From Eudorina sp. 2006-703-Eu-15 (Eukaryota; Chlorophyta; Chlorophyceae; Chlamydomonadales; Volvocaceae): a stretch of 64,000 nt of DNA. The stretch is from positions 434,001-498,000 of the forward strand of contig BDSI01000080.1 in assembly GCA_003117195.1 (NCBI GenBank). The letters are read 5' to 3'. Shown one piece after another: positions 12,101 to 21,855 of this stretch. The translations under genes and the position numbers were made by a program. The notes below the pieces were generated by a model. The model was not told where the DNA came from. It did no database searches and saw only the letters and a program-made list of their open reading frames with translations. The number at the start of each line of letters is the position of its first letter. Position 1 is the stretch's first letter.

Positions 12101-15100
12101 ATGATGACGAGGACATATCGGCGGCTTGGCCAGGGCCGAGCGCTGGCGTGTCGGCGAACCTTGCCGGTGCTGAAGCGGAGCCTGCGAGCGTGGGCGCCGC
12201 GGCCGAGGGGTCGGCTGGTAAGGATGCCAAGCAAGCGATCGCTGCAGCGGCGGAGCCTGGCACTGCTGTCCCTGCAGGAATGGCGGCGGCGGCGACCGCG
12301 GCGATGACCGCGGCGGCAGCGGAGCCCGCAACCAGCGGCACCGTAAGCGGGCAGCTGGCTCCCCTGCAGCTGTCTGGCAGCACTGCGGCCATGTTGGCGC
12401 TCAGCGGCGAGCTGGGCAGGCGCAAATTGCCGCCGCTGGGGGCCCCTCTGGCACCGTTGGGGGCACCTGGCAGCACCAGTGCTGGAGGCCCGCTGGCGGC
12501 GGCGAACCCGGCCCTGTCCAATAGCCGCGGTTTCGATCTGGCGCCGCCCTTGCTGCGGGGACCGCTGGGCTCGCTGCAGAACAGCGGCAACCTGAGTGGC
12601 CACCTCAGCGGCGACCTGCAGGTAGGGGGTGCCTGGGTGCGCGGTGGTGCAACTCTGACGACATGAGCACAAGACCAACCAAACGACCGAAATGGGTGCT
12701 GGAACTGATCCTTGGTGCCAACCTGCAGGACTAGCCACATGTTGGTGCTGTCCATTCGCGTCGTTGTCTGCTGCAATAGAAAGATCATGCATACGTGTGT
12801 ACGCCCATCTCCTCGCAGACGAGTCTCGGGGAGCTGCCGGCGCTCCGGACCCTTGCGCCGCTGCCGCCCCTGCAGCGCCCTGGGGTGCTGCCACCGGTGA
12901 GCAGCCCGAGCACCGGCGCCAACCCACAAGCTCCCACCGCCGCTGCTGTCGTTGCTATTGACGGCGCATCGCCGTCCAAGCCACCAGCGGTCATCCAAGG
13001 GCAGCCGCCGGCCGGGGCCGAGGTCTCCGGCAGCAAGCCGCAGGTGGAGCCCCTCAGTCCGCTTCGCAGCCTGCTCCTTGCGCAGCCGGCAGCGCAGCCG
13101 CATCCTTCCGTGGACTTCGACCACGATCTGCCCATGCCGAACATACCAGGGCCGAACACGGACACCAGCGGCTCCGTTCCGTTTGTGGACCACATGGGTG
13201 AGTCCTCTGGCCTGTCGCGGGAACCGTCAAGCGCGGGCCCATTTGGGGTCCCGCCAGGGGCAGCAGCATCACCGCCGCCGCCCGCGGAGGCCTCGAGCAG
13301 CTCCCTACCACCGCCGGCCAAGGCGGGCCCTAGCAACCGCAACCTGGCTGCGCTGCTCGACTCAGACTCGGACTCCTTCGCCGACCACCATTTAGCAGCG
13401 GAATCCTCCCAGCGCACATCGAGTGGAGCTGTTCCAGCTACCGAATCTGCACCTGCGCCCACGCTTTCAACCAGCCGCGGCCCTCTCCCGACTTTCCCGG
13501 CATCAGCCCATACGTCGGCCGACCTCAGCAGCTCGTTCCCGCCGCCGAGTCCCCTCAGCCCTGTCGGCGCGCCTCGCAGTGGTGCTCTGCCACCTTTGGG
13601 ACGACCCAGCGCGCTGCCGCCGTTGGGCCGGCCTGGTGTGCTGCCACCGCTCAGCTCGGTCCTGTCGGGCTCGTCGCCATCAGGGACCTCCCCTCCAGCC
13701 CACCCCGCAGATCACAACAGCAGCGAGCTCGCGCAGGTATCCTCGCGGCGTTCCATGGGCCTGGCGGAGCTGCTGCAGCCGCCGGAGGACCCGGCGGAAG
13801 GTGCGACCTTCTTCGCCTCCAGCCCACAGGTCAGCCTCGGCGGCGCGGCCGGCCGCGGCAGCCCGGGCGCGGCAGCTGCCGCCGGCAGCTCCGGCGCCGC
13901 CGATGACGAGCAGGCGCCGGACGAGGTGCCTGAGGAGTACGATGATGACTTTGATGATGGAGCGAACAGTTCGGCACCACGCGGCACGTCGCCCGCCGTC
14001 ACTGCGGGGCCCTCTGCTGCCTCCATCAGGGTACCGCCGCCGCTCCCGGAAGATGATGAAGAGAGCGCGAGTGCCGGCAACGCACCGGCTGCCGCCGGGC
14101 CTGCCCCCGACACTGATGCCGATGACACGGAACTGGAGCTCCCTGACAACGCGCCCGATCGAGGCACCCTGAGTGCCAGCGATTCGTTGTCGTCCTTGGC
14201 GCCGCCCGCTGTCCATCCAACCGCGCCAGCCACCAAACCTGGCGGCGCCAGCAGCGGCGGTGACGCTGGCAGCGGTCAAGCTCTACCGCCGCTGGCCCCA
14301 GGGCCGCGTCGCACCGCCGATGCCCTCCCGCCGGCTCCCACGCGGCCTGCGCCGGGGCCTATGGCCACCACCAGCCGCGCCAGCATGCTGACGTCCGAGG
14401 ACAGTCTGGCCCTGATTGCGCCGCCGGATGGCGTGGGCGGCGGTCTGCTGGAGGAGGGCAGCGACGAGGACGACATCTTTGGCAGCAGCGCGGATGCCGA
14501 AGCTATCGGAGCGATGCTGGAGGGACGCAGAGAGGATGGCGCCATTGCTGGCGGTCTGTCGGCTTCGGGACTTTCTGAAAGCTTGGGATCCATTGCGCTG
14601 CCGTCGGCGAAGCCGCGCGGGCGAGTATCGGGTCCCGGATTAAGCCAGGAGGACAGTCGCCAGGTACGAAGGGGCACCGGCGGGGATGTGTAAGGGCGTG
14701 AGGGCGTCTTTGCACCATTTGAATATTAGCGTCGTCCGCTTTAATTCGGGCTGCGGTAAGGAATGTTCAGCTGGCGTGCGCCGCCAGCCACGAGAGTACT
14801 GGGACTACGTCTTGGGAATGTTTCCCGAGTCAGTCGTGGTCTTTGCCCTGCCGGCTAGGTCTCGGACAACGCTCCCATGGTTGACCATTACGCTGCTCCG
14901 ACACAATTATTGCAGCTGACTATCGAGCCCAGCAACGCATCCATTGACTTCAACGGCGAGCTGTCCGTGGAGGCGGAGCGCATCGCCGCCATGCTATCCA
15001 GCGCGCAGCCAAGCGCCGGTGGCGGCACCACCACGACCACCAGCTTGGGTGGCGCCCAAACAAGTCTCGGCGGCGCCACCGCGACCACAACGCGGACCAG

Positions 15101-18100
15101 CTACGGCGGCGGAAACGTGGCCGTCCCTCCGCGTCCTCTCCCGGACAGCGACGAGTTCATAGTCTCACCGCCGTCTATCCCGCTGACGGGCCTGCGCAGT
15201 ATCTACGCGCCACGTCCGGCGGACGGCAGTGGCGCTGCCGCCGCAGGCGCCAGCGCCAGTAGTGGCACAGCCACGTCCGCCGCTCCCACCGCCGCCGCCC
15301 CCGCCGGCGGCAGCAGTGCTGGTGGTGGGGTACGCAGCATCTACGCCAGCACAGCCGCCGCAGCGGCGGTCGTCCAGGCGGACTCACGTGTGCATGGCAG
15401 CCTGGACTTTTATGACGAGGAGGAGGAGGTCAGCAGCAGCGGTGACGGGGATCGCGATGACGGCGGCCGCGGGAACGACTACAGCTACAGCAACGACGAC
15501 GTAAGCGACCGTCAAGGCCCTGGCGGCATGTCCGCCGGCTACGCCGGCCGCTCTGGTCTCGGGGCCAGCGGTCTTGGGCGCTCAGGGCTAAGCCGTGCGT
15601 ACAGTGACGATTCCATGGAGCTTGAGGTCTTCGCCCCCCCGCCGGCCGCATCGACGCAGCCGCAGCAGGGAGGTCAGGGCGACGCCAGCAGGGGCCGGCG
15701 ACTAAGCGGCGACAGCACCGCGTCCATGTCCTCGTCCAGGGCGCAGCAGCTGCTGGACCAGGAGCGGCGCGCGGTGCCGGCAACACCGTTTGCGACGTCC
15801 TTGGGTGACCTGAGCACCAACAGCGGCGCGTACAGGGTGCAGGTGGGATTTATTTTCTCGGGTCGGGGCCTGTTCGGGCGCGTCTTAATTTCCTACACGG
15901 TCACAGCTCGCCACACACGCATCTTCTTTTATTCGCACGCATTGATTGGGAAACAAACCCGCCAATGTTAATCTTGCATCGCTCGTGTTGACAATGCGCC
16001 TCCGGTAGTTTGCCGAGGGTTTTGCCTAGCCTCTGAGTGCTGGCAGCTTGCTGGCCCCATCGCTCAGGTGGTGACGGGCAGCCGCCCCGGCGCGGGCTGC
16101 AGTCAGGGGACGGTACGGCTGACGCTGTACGGCAAGGAGGGCACGCACGTGGCGCAGCTGCGGCCGGCGGCGGCCTCCGCCAGCAAGCATGGCCCCACTG
16201 GGCTGACGCTCGACGACGCGTACTTTAAAGAGGGCGCCGTGGATGACTTCATGGTGGACACGGCAGGGGACTTGGGTGACCTCTCCGCAATTTACATCTG
16301 GCACCAGGGTAGGTAGGGGCGCCAGGTATAGGCAGTAACCGGGGGATGCGACCGGGTTGGTGATTTCAGCTGTCTCCAGGACCCAAATGAGAGTGAACCG
16401 ACTTTGGGTGAAGCGACGAGCGGACAGCATGATTGCAAATCCCTGTCCTTTCCTACGTCGGTTCGCATCCGGTGACTGAGCTGCTGGCTGGTGCCATGCT
16501 GAGTGCGACTGTAGGCCGCTGCTCAGTCCGCGCAGGACAACCTGCTAGTTCGTCTCAAGGGCCGTCGCTAGCTCTTCCCGGGGACCGTCCCAACCTAGAC
16601 CCGTCCTCAGCGTTTAGCCCTGCCTGCCGTGTCATGTGCCAGGTGAAGGCTTCAGCGCATCATGGTACGTGGAGACCGTTACCGTGGAGCAGCTCATGAC
16701 CGGGCTGGAGGAGAAATTCGAGGTGCACGACTGGGTGCGGGGTGGCTCCCGCGGGGGCCGCGTGGTGCGGCTCCCCGGAGCCAACCTCAGCATCAGCCGG
16801 GAAAACAGCTTGGCGCGGCTGGCGAGTGCGGCTATGGCCAACTCGCAGCCCGGCTCTCCGCCGCAAGGCAGCACCGCGGCCGGCGCAGGGCCCTCCGGCA
16901 GGCCGGGTACGGTCGGCAGTGGTGTCCCGCAGCGGCGGGGATTAGCGGCCATGGGCGACGAGTCCATGGAGTTGTCATCGGACATGCCGTCCCCGGTTGA
17001 CACGGGGTTGGGCACGGGGCGCAGCGGGCGGGTGGCGGGGTCAACGGACAGCCTGTCGGGCATGCTGCGGCTGAACTCAGGTGCCGCCGCGCTCGCCGGC
17101 GCAGACGAGTCGCTCGACGTATCATCCGACATCCTTTCGCCCGTTCGCGGCGGCGGCTTTGGCGGCCCGCGGCTTGCGCCGTTGTCGCGCGGACCGCAGG
17201 CCAACCGCCAAAACGTGGGTGGGTTGTCGGAGTCGGCAGCGGCGGCAACGGGCCGTGTTGGTGCCGAGCGTTCCGGCGGCAACGCCACGAACACAACTAG
17301 CAGCGGCAGCCTCCAATTCAGCGATGGCGACGGCGGGGGCGCTGATGACCTACCCGGCATGGGTGTTCCCTCGACGGGACGGGGCGGCGCTGCGGGAGCT
17401 GCGCCCGCCACGCCCAAGTCAGTATTTGCGGGCGCAGGCGGCGCGGCGTCCGCGGCGACGGCGTCAGCGCGGCCGCGCGTAGCAGCAAACATGCCGTCGG
17501 GTATTGGCTTAGTCCTCGAGGAGGACCTTGAGGATGTTGACGGGATGCTGTCAATGAGTAAGTAGAGCCTGCCGTGACGCAGCGATTGCATCGCAGGGTA
17601 TGAGTCGTGGTCACAGCTGGGTCATGTGCCATGGCAGTGCGGGTGTGTCGCAACTGGACAAGTGCGACTAAGCGCATATGAGATTAATGGTGTGCGATTT
17701 GCGTGCAGTACTTGTCGGGCGGGGTTGAGCTCCTTCCGATAAGTTTGGGTTTTTCCTCGTGAGCACATAACGTTCAAGGATTTTTTGACACAAGTTGTCA
17801 AATCTATTTACATATTTGTTTATGTTTCCGTCCATGGTCGGACATAAGACGAAAGCAGACGGCTGCTGCGTTCACAGTTCCTGGCCAACCCGTGATTTTT
17901 ATCTCTGCTGCTGCAGCAGTAGAAAACCAGACTATTGATTTGGGTGTCCTAAACGTCTTGACGTCATGGCCGTGCAAAGTATGACCCACATCCCGACGGT
18001 TGGCCAGAGTCACAGCAAAACACCAAACCCAAAGCCATCATCTCAACGATCAAAAATGATCGTCTTTTAAATGGATAACTTGACCGCCTGGATTGCTGGA

Positions 18101-21100
18101 TGTTTTCTGGGTCCGAAACATAAATGAGTAATGTGGGTCCACACTGCACCGGACCGCTGCTGCCAGACGGTGTTCCAAATATTTGACAATATTCACTTGT
18201 ATTACCCACTACCTGCTGACGCTGACTTTCACCCTGGCTTCGCGGACGGTCTCAACTTCTTGCAGGCACGGCGCTTAGCCTCGGGCCTGTGTCGGCCCGC
18301 AATGGCCCAGCTCTTGTCAGTCCGAGGCCTCCACTGCCTCCTGGTGCGCCCCGTGGCCGGCGCGACTTCGCCGATGACTTTGAGGATACCAGCGCGGACG
18401 CCGAAGGGCATGCGCCTGCCAGCAGCGCCGGAAATCGGCGTTATCCCCTTCCGCCCACGCCACCGCTAAACCGCCGCAACAGCGGTGGCAGCAGCAGTTT
18501 CGGGCGGCGTCTCTCCACCAGCGCGCTGGAGGCTGAGAGCTCTCTGGAATCGCTCACAGGGGGCATGGGCGGCTTCAACAGTCGGCGTCGCGTTCGGATA
18601 TCTGGCGGGGGCGAGGGCGACGCTGTCGGCGGCGACCTGACCTCGGAGCTGTCGGTGGAGGGCAGCGAGCTGTCCATCGCGTCAGCCGCATCGCTGTCGC
18701 TGTACGCACCGGAGGGCATTCGGCCGCCGCCGCTGGCCGGATCCATTAACGTGGATTACGTGGGCACCAGCCGCAAGCGGGTCTCGTGGGCAGAATACGC
18801 CGAGGTGGGACCCAGGAGGTTGCTCGAGCTGCACTGGCAGTGCCGTGACTCGACCCGATTTGGGTGGTGGCTGCGTCGTCCATCAGCAGCCTTGTAGGTC
18901 TGGTTACCTGTTCAGCTGTGAAACGTCCGCCGAGATGCCTGCGGGCAGGATGCGCACCCACTTGCTCCATGCCGCAGGGCCGTTGCTGTGCTGCTCCGCG
19001 CATTCCGTTTTGCAACCCATCCGTGTTGCCAGAACGGCGGAAGATGCCTATGCAGATCGACGACAGGGCAATCGCAACTGGGTCACTCCTAGAACCTTCG
19101 CACATGCGTGGGGCGCTGCCGTACCTGCCCCATTGGTCATAAGTCACGTGCGTCCTGCCGTCGACACGTGGGTGCATGTGGGCAAACCCCTCTCCGGCTG
19201 TTGACCTTCCCTCATCATCCGCAGGAGGTTGAGTTCCTGCGCGACGACGCGGCCAGCTCCGGGTCCGTGGCGTCGCTGACCGAGGAGGACCTCCTGGAGG
19301 CGCAGGGCGAGACCGTCAGGTGAAGACGATGGGTGCAGCATTACCTTGAACGGCATGGTGGTTGGGGCGTCTCGAAGCGCTGGGGCCGGATCTTCGGAAG
19401 TGGTCGAAACCGCCGTCCTCTCCCTTCGGAAAGCGCAAGGGCGGCGCAACCACGAGTTGGGTGGCGTCGACGTGCCTCTCCCGATATGCGGCCAGGCACG
19501 GTCGCAGATACCGTGTGCAACGTCCCGCAGCGCCAGCCCTGCGCGAGCGCACAGCATCAAAAACGGTGTCGTGTCGCAGTTGGACTGCGGGTCGCCTCAA
19601 CATACTGCGCGTGTTCCTGCTCGCGCAGGCCGGATGCCTCCCGCGTTCGTTACGACGACCTCATTCGCGGCGGTAACGCCCCGGGGGGCCGAGCGCCCGC
19701 GGAGGTATCGGGTGACGGCACGGCCGCGAGGGGCGGGATGGCGCCTGCAAACGGCTCTCACTCGGAGGCCGGCGGTGATGTGGGCGGATTCACGGACGTG
19801 CCGCTGAAGCAGCGACGGGGCGAACACGCCAACTCGTACTGCTATAAGATCAAAATCTTCACTGCAGACAAGCTCAACGCCGGGCTGGGCAACTCAACGG
19901 TAAGTGGCCCCACAGTTTCATGCACCGGCGAGTAATGCGTTGTGCCGTTGGAGGCGCAAGCTCTGCGACTGCTGCCGTCTGTGTGTATATGGTGTACATA
20001 TTGCACGGTAGGAAGGGCAGCCGGTCGTCTGCAGGAGGAACCGTCGCGGGCGCGCAGACATCGACCCATAGAATGTGCATGGTTGAAGTGAAGGTGCGGC
20101 TTGCCCACGATCGTGCGTCACACTCTCCGCCGCAGGTGCACCTGGAGCTGCTGGGGCGTACCGCGACGGTGGCGCAGGCGCTGCCCAAAGAGAGGGGCAC
20201 CTTTCAACGCGGCTGCGTTGACAGGTTCACACTCTACAGCACGGCCGGTGACATCAGCCCGCTCCTCGCGCTCAAGGTGCGCGGGGTTGTGGGCGGCTTG
20301 CCCTCCCGGGTTGCCAAGGGCGCCGTGCCGCAGCTGACATTGGACGGTTGGCAACCGTGTATGGTCGCCTCGTCAGCCTGTCGTCAGGTGGTCGGTCGGT
20401 GGGTCGATCCGGCAGGCTAGATGGCTAGATGGATGCCCCGCGGCGGGCTTGCAAATGCAAGACGAGAAGGCAGACTCCCAGTGTCCCGCAGCAGTGACCA
20501 CGTCCTGGCATGGCCAACTGCAACGATCCCTCCTCCGCCTCCTCTTACCCGCCCACCCAACCACGCACGAGCGCCCTGCCTGCCGTAGATCTGGCACGAG
20601 GGCAAGACGCTTGGGCGCGGCAACTGGGGCTTCGAGCAAGTGGCCATCGACGACAAGCTGAAAGGCACCAGGTGCGCCCGGCCGTGCTATGTCCCCATCC
20701 GTGCCGGTGGCTGGTGCGACCATAACACCATATGTGCATGCATGGAGCTTCCTGAACACGACATGGGCAGCTGCCAGACACTCCAAACCTCTGACGTCCA
20801 AACGGCCATGCCCCTCCTGTGTTCCGCCCGCGGGCACCTTCGCCACTTCGAAGGTACGTGTTCCACAACCCGGACCCGGAGTGTGTGCTGCGCAAGGGCC
20901 GCCGCAACTGCCTGGTGCTCAAGCCGTCCGTCAGCCGTATCGACGAGAGCGAGGATCTGGCGGAGGTGGCGCGGGAGTACGAGACACAGCTGTCCGCCAA
21001 CAGGTGGGGAACGGGCGTGGGAGCCGTCTGGCGATGACGACCCACCCGCGCGTCGTTGGAACATTGTCGAAAGGGATTATGCTTGGTGGAATTTCGAACG

Positions 21101-21278
21101 TCTCTGCTCCTCCGAGCCCTTGCTGAAGCTCGCCACCAACCTCCGCCTCACGCCTTGCAGAGACCTGAATGAGGCCGAACGCGCCGGTCTCCGAGGGAAG
21201 CTTGAGAAGATCAACCAGCGCCTGAGCAAGTTTGGGACGAAGCTCGCTCGGTCTGTGAGCGGCTCTTTTGGCTTTTGA
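3153..21278 (+). CDS. Giant coiled-coil/disordered protein with two C-terminal PLAT/LH2 domains
   Basis: I do not recognise this gene. Its 28 exons are 3153-3290, 3371-3442, 3532-3787, 3918-4561, 4705-4780, 4873-5009, 5422-6087, 6377-6606, 6793-6916, 7080-7238, 7419-7550, 7772-9190, 9435-9506, 9617-9691, 9817-9912, 10107-10208, 10399-12621, 12819-14663, 14916-15842, 16068-16308, 16643-17557, 18266-18804, 19225-19319, 19629-19899, 20136-20276, 20589-20671, 20854-21003 and 21161-21278. They total 11,946 nt, giving 3,981 residues. The start is the first ATG (MANRSEA) after an in-frame TAG. Residues 1-440 are Gln/Ala-rich; about 440-1550 are coiled coil, including 17 decads (472-641) and repeats of about 32 residues (1024-1273). 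About 1550-3130 are low-complexity Pro/Ser/Ala with acidic patches and a poly-Ser run. PLAT domains lie at about 3128-3257 and 3798-3918, and a short coiled coil ends the protein. PLAT domains bind lipid or protein partners, so membrane or cytoskeletal tethering is a guess. An extra 5' exon or a split into two genes cannot be excluded. Confidence 0.82.
5512..6021 (+). repeat. 17 tandem 30-bp units encoding a 10-residue repeat
   Basis: Within exon 7 of the giant gene, 510 bases encode 17 consecutive decads, residues 472-641. The consensus is [GTSA]-[DE]-[VLM]-E-x-[KR]-[LVM]-x-R-[LMA]. Copies include GDLEARTARL, GDVEAKLTRL and SDMEIKLARM. Protein copies are near-identical at the fixed positions, while codons vary between copies. 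This points to an old repeat kept by selection rather than a fresh minisatellite. The last two copies are weaker (GDVDGKLVRL, VDMEGKVARL). Confidence 0.95.
8207..8956 (+). repeat. About eight degenerate repeats of about 32 residues in a coiled coil
   Basis: Exon 12 of the giant gene (residues about 1024-1273) contains eight copies that begin L-[TSNE]-x-R-[LV]-x-[GSD]-[QH]-[EDSQA]-x-[QRKV]. Examples are LTERLSGQERQ, LEERLNGHEER, LSDRLQGQQDQ and LTERLDGQADR. Spacing is mostly 30-32 residues; one copy is about seven shorter and one about six longer, as expected if whole heptads were lost or gained. Confidence 0.85.
15831..16782 (+). other. First PLAT/LH2 domain of the giant protein
   Basis: This beta-sandwich domain is encoded across three exons (15831-15842, 16068-16308, 16643-16782). 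The strands read YRVQVVTGS, GTVRLTLYGKEG, then GAVDDFMVD, LGDLSAIYIWHQ, FSASWYVETVTVEQ and FEVHDWV. These match the PLAT pattern of a G-x-V-x-L-x-L-x-G strand, a D-x-F segment, an I-x-I-x-H strand and a W-x-hydrophobic-x-x-V strand. Introns interrupt it after YRVQ and in HQ|GE. Confidence 0.88.
17558..18265 (+). other. AT-rich 708-bp intron with perfect inverted repeats
   Basis: This is one of the longest introns of the giant gene, and it is much richer in A/T than its neighbours. It carries TTTGACA-5 nt-TGTCAAA at 17784-17802 and ACGATCA-4 nt-TGATCGT at 18046-18063. No open frame or transposon terminus was recognised. The splice phases on both sides agree (phase 1), so the intron assignment is firm. 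Confidence 0.7.
19837..20929 (+). other. Second PLAT/LH2 domain of the giant protein
   Basis: The domain is encoded across four exons. The visible order is YCYKIKIFTADKLNAGLG, VHLELLGRTATV, GCVDRFTLYSTAGDISPLLALKIWHEG, split by an intron after LALK, then GNWGFEQVAIDD, YVFHNPD and NCLVLKPS. It shares the strand order of the first PLAT copy but is clearly diverged from it, so the duplication is old. Confidence 0.85.
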
Positions 21279-21759
21279 TGGAGCTGGGCAACGTCCTTTG
21301 GCAAGGAACGTGATGTACATAGATCGCACAGCTGTCTGACACAGCTGGGCGGGACGCTTGGACGTTGGAGCGCATCAATGCCGTTCATTGCAGATGTGCT
21401 CGTGGACACCAGCTGACCTATGGACTCTGGCTTGTACGACCCAGTACGACCGACCATTTTTCTGCATGTCACGCTATTATTTTATTCGGACTGAAGCAGG
21501 CCTCGCGCTTTGGGGGAGATGCGACCACGTTTGGGAGGTTGTGGCGTGTGCGGTCGTGCAGGAGGGGCTGGAGTTTGAAGGTGTCTTTGCCGGGTTTTTA
21601 TGTGTTCCCCGACCCAACTGGTCACTGCCGCAGTCATGGTTATGCTGCGTTGTCTCTAAAGTGATACTTTTCAAAAGGTGTCGCTTTGCTTTCGGCTCAA
21701 CGCATACCGAAACATCTCAATCTTGTCGTACGGACCCGTACCTCCTTTGGACGGCAAAC

Positions 21760-21764
21760 TGTAA
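21760..21764 (+). terminator. TGTAA poly(A) signal for the giant gene
   Basis: TGTAA, the usual volvocine polyadenylation signal, occurs 482 bases after the stop codon and 92 bases before the CHLG start. No earlier TGTAA was noticed in this 3' region. Confidence 0.5.
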
Positions 21765-21797
21765 AACTTCAATTTCACAAGTTTAATAATTTTAATG

Positions 21798-21804
21798 TAT
21801 ATAA
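21798..21804 (+). promoter_or_regulatory. Possible TATA box of CHLG
   Basis: TATATAA lies 52 bases upstream of the CHLG ATG in a short A/T-rich stretch between the two genes. It fits a TATA box with a very short 5' UTR, but the transcription start is unknown. Confidence 0.35.
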
Positions 21805-21855
21805 TTTAAGTTAGATCTACGGTCCATCGGTTGATATTCTTGACAGGCAGCAAAA

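Noticed and set aside
11754..13193. 480-codon minus-strand frame
   Set aside because: It runs across an intron of the giant gene and its sequence is the antisense of low-complexity Pro/Ala/Ser exons.
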